Shown here: piece after piece, positions 47,358 to 60,256 of the stretch
How positions within the stretch are numbered: the first letter of the stretch is position 1
How the letters are laid out: the number at the start of each line of letters is the position of its first letter
Assembly (NCBI RefSeq): GCF_003086295.3
Contig: NC_092045.1
Location: forward strand, 91,836,693-91,900,692
Source of the DNA: Arachis hypogaea
Lineage: Eukaryota; Streptophyta; Magnoliopsida; Fabales; Fabaceae
DNA: 64,000 nt
Direction: 5' to 3'
Notes under the pieces: generated by a model
The model's input: the letters and a program-made list of their open reading frames with translations, nothing else
Database searches by the model: none
Told to the model about the DNA's origin: nothing
Translations under genes and position numbers: made by a program

Positions 47358-50300
47358 CATAGTTGTAAAAACTGGACTGGACCGGCCGATTTGATCGAAA
47401 AATCGGTGAACCGAACCCCTAACCGGTTCGGTTGAGTGATATGACTGGATAAGGAAGAGAACCGGGTTGAACCGGCCAATTTTGATGAAAACCAGAAAAT
47501 CGGCAGTTTTTGGTCAACCGATCGGTTCGGAAGCTTTTTTTTATTCATTTTCCAAAATGATGTCGTTTTGGTTTATTAAAAAAAAAAAGTCTCACTCTCG
47601 TATATGGTACCCCCCCAAACCCCATTTTCCACTTTTCCCCAACCCTAATCCCCTAATGGCTAACCTTCCCCGTCACCACCTCACCTCACTCTGTCACAGT
47701 GTTACTCACCCAGCCACCGCTGGCCGCCATCGTCTTCTTCGTCTCACCGCCAGACACCCATTCTGAACTCTGAAGCCTGAAGGAACAGAATAGACCTGCG
47801 TCTCTGCTTCGTCCCTGTCTCTCATCACTGTCGCTGTTGCCGCGCCGTCGCCCTCACGACTCGCTCTTCTACTTTGTCAAATAGGTTAGTTGAATATGTT
47901 GTTCTCCAGTTCTCCTTTGTTCTGCACTTCTGCAGTTCTGCTCTATGCTTGTTGAAAACTTATGAATAATGAATAATGTTATTCTGCACTTCTGTTATGA
48001 CTTATGCTTGTTCTATTCTGTTGTGAAAAGTTAAAAGGATATATTCTGCACTTCCTTAACTGATGCATCAATATTTTCTATTGTTCTGGAGTTGAAAGGA
48101 TACGTTCTTTTCTAGAGTTATTCTATTCTGTTCAAAAACTTGTTCTCGCAATATTTTCTGTTGTTCTATTATGCACTTCCTTGTTGAAAGCTTGAAACTA
48201 TGAATAATGTTGTTATGTTGATTTATTCTGTGTTGAATATGCTTGTTGAAAAATTTATGAATATGAAGCTGTTATGACTAATGTTTTTATGTTGTCTGCT
48301 CTGTTATGAATATGCTTGTGGTCTTGTGCCGTGAATTTAACTATTTAAGGTTGCTGTGAATTTAACTATTTAAGCCTTTAAGGTTGTTGTCTTGCTGAAT
48401 AAGGAATAGGAATTAGGGAATTTAGGATTGCTATTATTTTATACTTTTGCTACTCCATATTCTTTTAGAATGACTTTTGCGAATACACCATCAGAAACAC
48501 CATCTTCGCAAGAACAAGGATCAACTCCTGATGCATCAATCAGAACCCAAAAAAACAATAATAGAGCAAAAACCGATCCTGCATGGGGTCATTGTAAACA
48601 AGTTGTGAAATTTGGAAAAACTATTCTACTATGCATATATTGTGAGAAGCTTATTAGGGATGGAGGAATTCATCAGTTTAAGCTTCATTTGGCTGGAAAA
48701 AGAGGAGATATTGAGTCATGTCGAAAGGTGCCAGCTGCAGTGAGACACCAATTCCATCAAAGCATTGAAGAGTTTCGAAGCAAGAAAAGAAAAACTCAAG
48801 AATAATACGCAGAAAGTTATAATGCTTGTGATGAAGTTGAAAGAGAATTTGAATAGATCGAACGTAATGAGATGCAACAACAACAAAAATCCAGAGTTCC
48901 AGCACCTAGCTCTAGAAAAGTAAAACAAGTCAAAAGTTTACAATCCTATTTTCCATCGGCAACAACACCCGGAGCTCGACCAACTATCAAAAGCGTTCTT
49001 CAAAGAAAAGAAATTGTGGAGAAGTGTGATATTGCTATTGCGAAATGGCTGATGGATGCCTCTGTTCCATTTAACGCGGTTAATTCAGCTTATTATCAGC
49101 CAATGATTGATGTTATTGCAAGCATGGGTGTAGGGTATAAAGGGCTAAATTATCCAAGAGTCCATGGGTATTTGTTGAGTAAATTAGTTGAGGATGTGAG
49201 GAAAATGATTGATGGTTATCGTGAGATTTAGAAACAAACTGGTTGCACTATTATGGCCAATGGATGGACTGATTGTTGTAGGCGTACTTTGATTAATTTT
49301 TTAGTTTATTGTCCTAAAGGAACTGTTTTTCTAAAGTCAGTTGATGCTTTTAATGTCTCAAAAATTGGTGATGCTTTATTTAAGTTGTTTAGGGATGTTG
49401 TATTGTTTGTTGGTCCTGAGAATGTTGTGCATATTGTAATGGATAATGCTGCAAACTATGTTGCTGTGGGAAGGTTGTTGGAGGCTGAGTTTCCTAAATT
49501 GTATTGGTCCCCTTGTGCAGCTCATTGTGTTAATCTTATATTTCAAGATATTAGGAAGTTACAAGAAGTGAGTGAAACTATGTCATAAGCTTCAATGATC
49601 ACCAAGTATATCTATAATCATTGCTATTTACTGTTCTTGATGAGAAAGTTTACAGGTGGGCGGGAAATACTTCGTCCAGCTCCAACTCGGTTTGCCACTA
49701 ATTTCATTGCTTTGCAAAGTATTTAAGCTCAAAAAGGATCCTTTGAGAGCTATGGTGACCTCTAAAGAATGGACCTCAGCTTATTCCAAAGAAGCCAAAG
49801 CTAAGAAATTTTTGGATTAAGTCTTGGATTCTAAATTTTGGAGTCAATGTACTGATATTGTTAAGCTTACTGAGCCACTTGTTCGTGTTTTACGTATTGT
49901 GGATAGTGAAGACAGAGCTGCCATGAGTTTTCTTTATCAAGCTATTTATAAGGCTATAGAAGAAATGGTGAAGAGGTTTCAAAAAAGAAAGAAGATTGCT
50001 GATCCTTATTTGAAGATTTTAGATACCCGTAGGATGCACAACTTAAGAAAAATCTTCATGCCGCTGGCTATTGGTTAAATCCAGCTTTTCGATTTAATGC
50101 TGCAGAATTTGAAAAACACAAACAAACGACTTCTGGCTTGTTAGATGTCATTGAGAAATATGCTTATGATGATCCTGTATTGAATTCTAAGCTGACAAGT
50201 GAGAAGAGGATCTTTAAGAATGCTGAACAAGATTTTGGAAGACCATCTACAATACGTAAATGAACCACTGTTATGCAAGGTGAATTTCTTCATAAATTTG

Positions 50301-51400
50301 GCCTTTTACGATTGTGATGTATTTATTATGTGATATTTATGATTGTGATAAATTATTTTTCTGTTTTTTATGTTAAGATTAATGGTGGGAGTCTTATGGT
50401 TATGGAGTACCAAATTTGCAAAAGTTGGCTATTCGTGTTTTAAGCCAAACTTGTAGCTCTTTAGGTTGTGAGTGTAACTGGAGTATTTTTGAACACATTC
50501 ACTCAAAGAAGAGGAATTGGTTAGAGCATAAAAAACTTAATGATCTTGTTTATGTTCATTACAACTTAAGGTTACAACAAAGGTACTTTCTTGATTGTTT
50601 TAAGTTGAAAGCATTATTTTAAAATCTTAATCATCACAAGAGTAATGAAGTATATTGATAACATAGGAACCAAATGAGAAAGCAAGTTTATGATCCAATT
50701 TGTCTTGATGCATTTAAGGATCATTCAGAATGAATACTGGAAGATTCACCACCATTTTTAACTCCTGAAGAAGTTGATGCTTTACGAAATGATCTTACAA
50801 ATATGTCTCTTTAATCACCTTTAGATGATTTAGGTATGCTTTTATTTATTTATGAATTATGATCAACTATGATTTTTGTATGCCTTATAACATGTTTTAT
50901 ATTATTTTTTATCTTGATTTATGAAATATTATCTATAATGCAAGATCAATTGGATTTGAAAGATGATCGGGATGATGATGGAGCTAATAATTCTGTGGAA
51001 AATACAAATCAAAATAAAACCAATCAGGATGTAGCTCCACATTTGTCAGATAAAGAGCAATTTCCTAACTTCAAAATCACTCCTTGGATTTAGTTTATGA
51101 ATTGTCATCCTTACTGTGTTTAATTAAGATACTATTGTACTAGTACTAACTAATTTCATGTCTATCTTTGTATTAGTTATATTTAGACTTTGAAATTTGG
51201 TTGTTTTTAAAATATTGGTGAAAAACTAAAGATATGTATTTTGAATTTTTTAATGTTATGATTATTTTTAGTATTTTATATTTTTTTATTTACGTGAAAT
51301 CGGTTTTACCGATTCAACTAACAATTTATCGGTTAAACTAATAAACAAGTAAACCAGTAACCTGACTGGTTTGATCACCGGTTCGGTTCTTACAAATATG
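47358..51400 (+). mobile_element. hAT superfamily DNA transposon, decayed
   Basis: Left end CATAGTTGTAAAAACTGG and inverted right end CATATTTGTAAGAACCG form imperfect terminal repeats. The subterminal DNA at both ends is rich in ACCGGTTCGGTT-like motifs. The flanking 8-mers ACAAAAAT (47350-47357) and AAAAAAAT (51401-51408) differ by one base and fit the 8-bp duplication of hAT elements. Inside is a broken BED-finger transposase gene with introns. 47590-47880 is GC-richer and probably the promoter and 5' UTR; 47880-48469 looks like a first intron. Confidence 0.8.
48470..51093 (+). pseudogene. hAT transposase (BED zinc finger, DUF659, dimerisation domain)
   Basis: ATG 48470 (MTFANTPSETPSS). 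The BED-type finger shows CIYC and downstream HQFKLHL...C spacing (about 48627-48720). Stops at 48803, 48854 and 49229 interrupt one frame that continues to 49588 with ANGWTDCCRRTLINFLVYC, VMDNAANYVAVGRLLEAE and SPCAAHCVNLIF, typical of the DUF659 region of plant hAT transposases. Another frame at 49824-50078 has WSQCTDIVKLTEPLVRVLR. The C-terminal dimerisation domain is at 50416-50622 (CECNWSIFEHIHSKKRNWLE, NDLVYVHYNLRLQQ). An acidic tail ends at 51093. Multiple stops and frame changes mean it is dead. Confidence 0.85.
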
Positions 51401-51408
51401 AAAAAAAT

Positions 51409-52723
51409 GTATGAAATAACAAAATATTCTGTTAAAAAACGAATATTCTCACAATAAAAAAAATCTAATCAAAGACACTCTCATATTTTAAAAATTCCCA
51501 AAAAGCCCTTATTATTTTGTCCCACACTCACCCAGTCCTAACCCAGTAGCCCTAACTTCTTGAGCTCTCGCCAGATCCACCGCATGGTCTCATCTTGTGG
51601 CATCTCCTCTGCTCGACGTCCTTCCCATGCTCATCGCCACTAGAAGAAGGCCATTCATCCACTACCAACAGCATCGACGGAACGTAGATGAATCAAAGTT
51701 GGAAGTTTTAGCGACAAATCTTGGAGCTTCGATGCCGTAACAAAAATCACTTGAGCTGTGGTTTTTTCTCCTTCAAATATCTCAGCATTCCGAACTCTCC
51801 ACAAGCCCTAGCACAGCGTTGCAATCAACGTCAGCTTTCTCTCTTCTTCTTGCCCCAAATTCATCGATGCACACACCGTCAGCCACAGATCGGCAAAATT
51901 TTCAAATTGCTGCTGCTAGATAATGGACTCGAGGCTTCACCAGGATTCTTCATTCTGGAAAGCCTGATCAGTTCATGGATGAAATCCCTACATTTGTGGC
52001 TCAGCCTTTGCCAGTTGGCGTGGATCATGTTTTTCCCTTTTTTTGGTTTAGTTTTTCATTTTTTGGGGTTTTGAATTGTGTTTCTCTTATGGTTGCTTTT
52101 TTTGTGATTATAAAAAAAAAATTGGTGATTGGATGCTTTGACTTTCTTGGAAAAAATTGATGTTTTACATTTAGAATTTATGACATTATTGTGAGTGAGG
52201 AGTTGAATTTTGAAGATTTTAAGTTAATTATTTGGAAGAAAGAGTGTACACAAATACTAATGCTATGATTTGGTTTTCATTCCTTCCTCTTAAGAAGTGT
52301 GCGTGTTTGTTCTGTTACAAGTTACAATTAAATTTTGTCCATTGTGTTGTGTTATTATAGAATTAGATAACTAAGAAATGTGTGCTTCAATTTGTGAATA
52401 ATTTGTATAAATGTTATGCCTCGCACTTGTTCTTGAAGTATGATATTTTAAGTGCTATGCCTTGCACTTTTTCTTTGGGTAAAATGTTTTAGATTTTATT
52501 CGTCCTGATTACTATCTGATTTCAAAAAGAAAATAATAAATGCATATACTATTTTTCTTTTAAGGTATTTAAAAGTTATTGTAAAAAAATTAAGAAGAGT
52601 ATGTGATTATTTTTAACTTCAATTTTTTATGTGCTATACTTTAAATCATTATTTTGTTAAAGGAATTTTGGGTTTTGACTTTTGTTAGTGTCATTTGTAC
52701 TACATATTTTCAGTTGTATATTG
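51409..52723. other. Region without a recognised gene, with UTR- or exon-like patches
   Basis: 51530-51990 is less AT-rich and has CCCTAACTTCTTGAGCTCTC and a short frame with FMDEIPTFVAQPLPVGVDH (about 51973-52030) that looks exonic. I do not recognise the protein. The rest is AT-rich. Confidence 0.35.
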
Positions 52724-52915
52724 ATGTCAGAGCCAGATCATATAATTGTCAAGCCTATTTCAAACTTAGCCAGAGATAATCTTGGAACTGCATTCCCTTT
52801 CTTTTATATTGAGCCAAAGAAGTATGAGAAAGTGCTAAGAAAGTACTTCTCTGAAGAGAAAGGACCAATAACCAATATAGACTCGATTGGCAATTCACCT
52901 GTTATTGTTGCCAAG
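52724..52915 (+). pseudogene. Unrecognised exon-like fragment
   Basis: The frame from ATG 52724 reads MSEPDHIIVKPISNLARDNL, then AFPFFYIEPKKYEKVLRKYF, and ends ...NSPVIVAK at AAG|GTATCT, a good splice donor. A CAG acceptor precedes at 52728-52730. Composition and splice-like borders suggest a true exon of a host gene or a captured fragment. I cannot name the family, and no neighbouring exon is clear apart from the patch near 51973-52030. 52916-53395 shows nothing else. Confidence 0.35.
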
Positions 52916-53395
52916 GTATCTTTCAATTTGCTTCCGTCTAAAACTAAGTATCTTCTAAGTCGTGTTTGATAAGTGTATAGAGATAAACTAGAGAGGTAAG
53001 ATATAAATGTGTTGAGATAAAAGAGAAAAGTTGTGTTAAATACAACTTTTATTTTCTTTTTGAATATTGGTAAAAAGACAAGTATTCTTGGATGATAGTA
53101 GTAGTACTTATGGATAGTCTCTTGATTTTGGGCCACCCTTTAACTATATATGTAATGTATGTTAGGAATCTATGAATCCACACAAATGTAAAATGTTACC
53201 TGATCATAATGAATACTTGAACGATGGAAACTAAATTTTATATATACTTATCACTACTATTTCTGTTTCATTTTATCTATTTCTTTTTTTTATGTTCTTA
53301 AGATAAGGTATTTTAAAAGTAAAAAAAAAGAAGAAGGTATTTTTGGTACAATTTGTATATAAATAAGTAAAAGAATGATAGCAACAAAATAAAAG

Positions 53396-53839
53396 TTGAC
53401 CTTCGTCTACACCCGGATCAACGACCTCATAGTTACTTTCAAACTCTTCTTCGCTATCACTGTTATAATCTTCCAATTCAATATCTCGGTCCACTACAGA
53501 TTGCTCGAACTAAAATATAGCTCGATGAACGATAGTCGGGACCAACTTTCAAGATATACTAAAAATATTCCTTGCATGCTCACTTCATCTGTCACGTATT
53601 TTGTTTGAAATTGAACGAACTCACAAAAAAAATATAGGATATCTGTACAAAATACATAACACTCTCCTACATATTTGAGAATCCATATTCTCACAAATTA
53701 CACCTTTTAGTTCTTCAAATGACAGTGTGAATGAAATAATAATATCTAATGAATTTTCACATACAAATTTCACTCCTTCAGATGTTTGTAATAAAATCTG
53801 TTCATGATAATATATTTTTAACATAACTCTATCATCCAT
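53396..53839 (-). pseudogene. N-terminal fragment of a MULE (MuDR-like) transposase
   Basis: The minus-strand ATG at 53839 reads MDDRVMLKIYYHEQILLQTS, then EGVKFVCENSLDIIISFTLS and CRRVLCILYRYP. A shifted frame continues VQFQTKYVTDEVSMQGIFLV and SFIELYF, and a third frame gives DIELEDYNSDSEEEFESNYE to VDEGQ. This order (beta-rich N-terminal domain, then the acidic YNSDSEEEFESNYE motif) is typical of legume MuDR-like transposases. The zinc-binding and catalytic parts are missing. At least two frame changes. Confidence 0.7.
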
Positions 53840-53989
53840 GATAATATACTCACATTGAACACTCTCAGCTTTGGTATTAATTTTTTTGAAACACCGGAGA
53901 AGAAGAGAAGGAGCTTTAGAAGATTTAAAGATTGTGAGAAGAAGAAGAAGATGAAGTGGAAAGCTCAATTAGGGGATTGGATATATATA

Positions 53990-54240
53990 AACATTAAAAT
54001 CGGATCGTCCGACCGCCTTTTTTACTATTTCAAATTTTTGAAGAACCTAAATCAGACCGTCCGATTAGAGTTGCGTCGTAGCAAAGAAAAAGTGCATGCA
54101 TAAATTTGTGGATCCGATTTCCTTAGCCAAAAAATTTTTTGTTTTATATACATAAAATCGATGAATCCGATTTTTTTAGCTAAAAAAGTTTTTGTTTTGT
54201 ATGTATGAAATTGGTGGATCCGATTTCTAATAAAAAAATT
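53990..54240. repeat. Dyad motifs and a ~70-bp tandem repeat beside the MULE relic
   Basis: AATCGGATCGTCCGACC (about 53998) and AATCAGACCGTCCGATTA (about 54052) resemble the dyads at 16529-16574. From about 54109 to 54240 a unit with GGATCCGATTTC...TTTTTGTTTTATATACAT repeats about twice. It probably belongs to the end of the MULE. Confidence 0.5.
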
Positions 54241-54596
54241 GTTTACTCAACATAAATTAAACAATTCGATTTGTATTCTCTTCTCTCCTCAAAAAATTAG
54301 ACCATCTTTTTTTTTGTCAATTTACTGTTTTCACAGCAATATATAACACCTCTAACGTCCATAACATTATGTTTCACCACACTAAATTTCATATCCAAAA
54401 AATTAGTCCATATAGATACAAAAGAGAGAAAGATTGGTGTGATGATTTAATTAAAAACTTGGTTTAAAAATCACTTAAAGGCCTAATCTTATTGAATATT
54501 TTATTTCTTATCTACACTGAGCCTGTTACATTCGGATAAAAAGTTACTAGTGTGAAAAGCATTACTGCATAAGTAAACTAAAAAGAATTTGAACGT

Positions 54597-55009
54597 GCAG
54601 TATTATCATTCCTAAGAGAGGAGACAGAGTTAACAGCAGACATCACACACGTACGCGCAGACACAGCACTCAAAACAAGAGCGTTCTCTCTCTATCTCTA
54701 TCTAAGCAATTGCCACGTCACTTATCCATCCAACCACCGTTAGCCGTCCCCTCTTTCTCTCTCTCTACAGTCTACAATTCCATCCTTCCTTAGCTGTTCT
54801 TCTACTGTACCCCCCTTTTTCTCCTTTCTCTCTCTCTCTGCTTCGTCGTTTCTTCCTCCACTTCCTTCTACAACGACAAAACACAAAACCTACCCCTTAA
54901 CTTCCTCTTTTCCTTCTTCTTTGAAGAGTCCTTCTCACTTTCTCCCACCAAACAAATTAAACGCTCCCTCTTTTCTTCTTCTTCTTCTCTATTTTTTTCC
55001 CAATTTAGA
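54597..55009 (+). promoter_or_regulatory. Promoter-proximal DNA and 5' UTR of the MAPKKK gene
   Basis: Strong CT-rich tracts (54685-54700, 54755-54770, 54815-54850, 54895-54995) directly precede the ATG, as in many plant 5' UTRs. I see no convincing TATA box, and the transcription start cannot be placed. Confidence 0.5.
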
Positions 55010-58000
55010 ATGCCCACTTGGTGGAGTAAAAAGTCCAGCAAGTCCAAGCAGCAGCAGCAAGAACTGCAGCAGCCACATCAGCATGGAGGAGGAGGAGTTC
55101 GTCAATTCACCTTCACCAGATCAAACAACAACGTTTCTTCTTCTCTTTCACCTCCCAGTAAGGCCAAATCCGACAAGCCCAATCACAGCTTCGACGAAAC
55201 CCTCTCCCGCAACTCACCAAGGGTCAGCAGAGACTTCTCTTCTACCCCCGCCGTAGCTTCCTCCGCCGCCGCCGCCGCCGCCGCCGCCGGAGGCTCATCC
55301 TCCGGATTCTCATGCTTCGATTCCGACGGCGACAAGAGAGGCCACCCCTTGCCTCGCCCCTCTGTCTCCTCCACCCAAAGCTTCGGCAACGACCAAGGCC
55401 TTGTATTCGGATCTGCCTCCGTCTCTGGTTCCAGCGTTAGTTCCACGGGCTCCGTTGATGATCAACAACCCACCTCTCGATACACTCGTATAGATGCAAC
55501 CAGGTTCGTTATTTTCCAATCATGATTTGGTTTCACTACTTCCCTAATTTTATTTTATTTTCCCTAATCCTAGTACTTATGGTGAAACTTAGTTTGATTG
55601 ATTGATCCGTTTTATTGTTCTGGTGTTAATGAAAAGGTTAAGTGTAATTATTGATCATTGATCAGCTAAAGTTAGTTACTTTTACTCCGGAGCCTTAGTT
55701 ACAGGACTCTGCTTTTTTTTTTTCCCCCTTTCTTTCTTTTTCCTTTTGTAGTTAGACCATAATTGCTTTCATGTATGGGATCCTTTTTTGGTTTTACATA
55801 CACTCTCACATGATTGCTCACTTTTCTTCCCCTTCAGTCTTTCACCCTTTTCTTGCCTTCTACTTTCCTTCTCCTTTTTTTTTTCTTTCAACTTTTCTCT
55901 TCCGTTTTAGTTATTAACCTCTAAAAGGGTTCTCTCACGCATTCTGTGTGTATGTCTGCTCATGCTTTATTGCAATTCTTCCCCATTCAGATTAGGGTAT
56001 TGTGGTTCTGTTCTGCGACTGGTGATTTACAATCCGTGCTTTGGAGAATTATTTAGATTAACTGGCGATTTGGAAATTTGCAATTTGCAGACTTCATGTA
56101 TTGATTCATTTGAGGGAAAAATGAAGATCTGAATCTTGAGGGATAGATTTGTTAATACTACATCCCGTCCTTTTTCTCCCCCTTTTACTGATTATGGAAT
56201 CTTACTTAATCATTCAAGTTGATTTAGGAGACATTAATGCAAAGATAAATGCACCTTACTTTTCTTACATAATTTTCATAATTCATTTAAGCCTACGAGA
56301 TGGTTATGATTATAAAATATCTGGGACTGATAAGTGATAATCTGTGCACATATTTTAGCATTGATTGACAATGTAAGGAAGAGAAACATGCAGTTTGCAA
56401 TTTTTTTTTATAAGGGTGTGGTTCAGTGTTGTTCTAGAGTTTTATGCTAAACTAATCTATGCCATTTTTCTTTATGGTAGAGGACAAAGTGACATAAAGT
56501 TCAATGCAAGGTCAAAAAGCCCGGGTCCTGGTTCAAGAGGGCCCACCAGCCCTACATCACCGCTTCATCCGAGGTTACATGTTTTGAGTCTTGACTCCCC
56601 TACATGCAGGCAAGAAGATGGAAAGAGTGAGTGTCATCCGTTGCCTCTTCCGCCGGGTTCTCCAACTAGTCCTTCTTCTCTTTCCAATTCCAACACAAAA
56701 CCAAATGGACTTCCAGAAAACACCACATGTAATCCATCCAAGTGGAAGAAAGGAAAGCTGCTAGGACGGGGTACATTTGGGCATGTATATGCTGGATTCA
56801 ATAGGTAATCCCCCTTTTGAAGGAAATTTAAGGTCAATTTTGAATTCCCTTTTAGATTAGCCTTCCACTACCTATTCTTATGTATAATTTTCAATCCTAA
56901 AATTCTTATATTGCAACTTTCACAGTGAAAATGGACAAATGTGTGCAATAAAAGAAGTCAGGGTTGTTTGTGATGATCAAACATCAAAAGAGTGCTACAA
57001 ACAACTTAATCAGGTACGTCATAAGTACAAAGCATGATGCAGTGACTATAAATTATAACACTTATTAGGAAGATATTCTTCTCACAGTTGATTTGGATTT
57101 TGATTTAATATGCACATTATCATACAGTGGTCTATAAATTATAACACTTACACCAATCAATTGCAGGAGATACTCTTGCTTAGTCAGCTTTCACATCCGA
57201 ATATTGTTCAATACTATGGGAGTGACTTGGTATGCCTAAAATATCAAAGTTTAGAATTCTTTATATCATGTACGTACATATTATAGCAATGTGCACACAT
57301 AGAAATTTGAAAAAACAAAAATTGATGAATGGGATCCATTTATGAATAATATATATGGCGTGTTTGCAGGGAGAAGAAACACTTTCAGTTTATTTAGAAT
57401 ATGTTTCCGGTGGTTCGATTCATAAATTACTTCAGGAATATGGGGCCTTTAAGGAGCCTGTTATTCAAAATTATACTAGGCAGATTGTCTCTGGACTTGC
57501 CTATCTTCATGGTAGAAATACAGTGCACAGGTAACGTGACCATGCCTGCTCTATTTATAACATGAAGTTGCTGTTTCTTTACTCTTGATCAAATAGTTTA
57601 TCACTTTGTAATTTTGTTTCACAGGGATATCAAGGGGGCTAACATACTAGTTGATCCAAATGGTGAAATCAAGCTGGCAGACTTTGGAATGGCTAAACAT
57701 GTAAGTGTATCATATGAACAAAGAATGAAATTTCTTCTAGATTACTTCAATAGCGAATCATATTTATTATTTGTGGTACATACAAGTTATACAATGTACA
57801 AGTTGTATTAGAGGGTGAAACCCCAAAAAATACTCGTTTTCCTGAAGGTTGGAAATTTTTGTAGATTTGCACATATCTGTATGTGGCAAGAGAATTTTCC
57901 CTCCTCTCTCTCTAACAGTTATGTACACTCACATAGATAAGGAGAGATGAAAACACATTGATTCTGTTATTTTATTAATAAGTTGGAGCTGTATCACCTG

Positions 58001-59454
58001 AGAATATATACCAAGCAAAGCTAGTTTGGAGAGCGATGTATAATTTTCTCTGTTGGTTGATTTCTGATGGAGATCATCTCTGAATTATGGCTGTTCTGAA
58101 CCAGATAAATGCTTCTTCCTCAATGCTTTCTTTCAAAGGAAGTCCATACTGGATGGCCCCTGAGGTAAATATTTCCTCCGGTTTTAGATCTTGAAATTTC
58201 TTTCGGAGAAAAAAAATTCCCTATACTTCAGTTTCTGCTGTACATAGTACGTTATCCTGATTTTTGCTATCTTAGGTTGTAATGAATACAAATGGCTATA
58301 GTCTTCCTGTTGATATATGGAGCTTGGGATGCACAATTCTTGAAATGGCGACATCGAAGCCTCCTTGGAGTCAATATGAAGGGGTGAGCTATTCAATATT
58401 TTATAACTACATTCATTGACATTGCTTGTGATCCTGTTTCAAGATAAAAAGATCAAAATCATTATTTTCACATGTTTGAAACAGGTAGCAGCAATATTCA
58501 AAATTGGTAACAGCAAAGATATGCCTGAACTTCCTGAGCATCTGTCGAATGAGGCAAAGAACTTCATCCAGTTATGCTTACAAAGAGATCCATTGGCTCG
58601 CCCAACAGCTCAAATGCTGCTAGATCACCCATTTATTCGAGATCAGTCGGCAACAAGAGCTGCAAATGTCAGCATAACCAGGAGTGCTTTCCCCTATATG
58701 CTTGATGGGAGCCGGACACCGGTATAGTCTTTGATTATTTTGCATAGTTTGTATTTTGTAGCTGACCTTATATGTGCTTGAGGCTTTAGTATGCTTTGTT
58801 GTTTGGCTTAACTGTAGGGAACAGATTAATTGGAAAACCTTAACATAGTTTGGGGTGATAAGTGATGACTGATAAGGAAATATGTTACCATTTATCTATA
58901 CTGTATTAGTGGAGTGTATAACTTCATAGAAGATTTGCTGCCATATAATTCTAGTTTTGACTTGAACGAAAAATATTTGATCATAATTGATTGTTTGGAT
59001 TTATTTGCAGCCACCTGAGATTTTTTCAAATAAAACAAATGCAACTTCATTTGATGGAGACTATGCAACAAGGGCAGCCCCTCCAGCCTCGCGGGCTGTA
59101 AGGAACCAAAGGTAAAACACCCACAACCTGTTGTTTTTTAGAGAATATAACTATAACTATGTTAGTTACTTGGACTAACCAGCTATTGTAATTTGCTTGT
59201 TCAGAGATAACTCAAGAATGATCACATCATTACCCGTATCTCCTTGTTCAAGTCCATTGCGGCAGTATGGATCAGCACACAAGAGCTGTTTCCTTTCACC
59301 TCCTCATCCAACTTACACATTGATGGGACAAAATACCCTCCCGTCATATCCGTTGAGATCGAATGCCGCCTTCACTCTTGATCCTTGGCACGAAACATCT
59401 CCATACAGATCCCACCACACACCTGGTGGATCCCCAAGATCGAGACTCATTTGA
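55010..59454 (+). CDS. MAPKKK3: MAP kinase kinase kinase, MAPKKK3/YODA subfamily
   Basis: Eleven exons with GT-AG borders join into one frame of 653 residues: 55010-55503, 56481-56804, 56926-57013, 57167-57229, 57370-57530, 57625-57700, 58105-58164, 58276-58383, 58485-58721, 59011-59111, 59205-59454. The protein starts [11 protein letters not shown], the signature start of the MAPKKK3 group. A Gln-, Ser- and Ala-rich N-terminus follows, including an Ala run coded by GCC repeats near 55263-55289, and GHPLPRPS. The kinase domain spans about 253-510: Gly loop GRGTFGHV (260-267), VAIK-type Lys282, HRD 376-378, DFG 396-398, APE 420-422, all intact. The tail has [14 protein letters not shown] and FLSPPHP. 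The family relays immune and developmental signals to MKK4/5 and MPK3/6. ATG 55010 is chosen because it fits the family start. Likely functional. Confidence 0.93.
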
Positions 59455-60256
59455 GTTGCCACCATTGTAAATTCCGCTAAAATCTTCCAGTGTTTTCCCC
59501 AGCATGCATTGTGACCTCTGGTTGAACTTCAATCTCTACAAAAGCAAACTTTTTCCATAAAAATATTCGGGTCCATTTTCACTACTGATGAGGTGAAGGA
59601 TATAAGAAGGAGAACTCAATGCAAGGTATAGAGACCTAGTTCAATGTACCAATTTATTGATTATTGTAAATGCAAGGTGTAAGGTGTTCTCTGTCTGTAG
59701 CAACGCTGATGTTGTATATTCATAGTTCATGGCAGAAGGGAAAAGAGAGTAATTTTTCCATACATACTCTTTTTCCATTTTTTAAATTATATAGTTACTA
59801 GTTCAGACTCAAGACACTGACTAGTGTATTGGCTTGGAAGAGTTCGTTTATCCCGAATGCCAAAAAAATATTTGAAAGTGATTATATCACTCATTTGAAT
59901 TTATTTAGTTTTAGTTTTAGTTTCAGCTTTACCATAGTAAGTGTTTGGTTAGTGGGTGTGTTCATTTAGAATAAATGTCTATTTCGGTTCCGAAGGACAA
60001 AGCGTTCCCTAACGATTGGAAATTGACCAAGCGGACCTCAAACACCTAAGAAAATGGTTATGGCAGCCCCTGCGACCGGTTGGGAGATGGTGGAGTGCTA
60101 ACCTGTCAATTTCTCAGTCACGTGGATTTTGTTCCTACCAAATTGGGACAAATTGACCCCTTCCTAGCGTACGAAACGTCATCCTTGTCTCAAGCTCCTA
60201 TAAATTAGGGTTTGGGTCGTTGTAGCCATAGTTGGAGAACGTGTATTCTGCAAGTC
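59455..60256 (+). other. 3' UTR and downstream spacer of the MAPKKK gene
   Basis: AT-rich after the TGA stop, with TGTAAATGCAAGG (59665) and TTGTATATTCA as possible 3'-end signals. From about 59990 the DNA is less AT-rich and leads to the next gene relic, with GACCGGTTGG and a TATAAATTAGGG stretch at 60200 that could be its promoter. Confidence 0.4.

Noticed and set aside
54921..55256. Alternative ORF overlapping exon 1 of the kinase
   Set aside because: It begins with TTG, not ATG, and overlaps the well-supported kinase exon in another frame.
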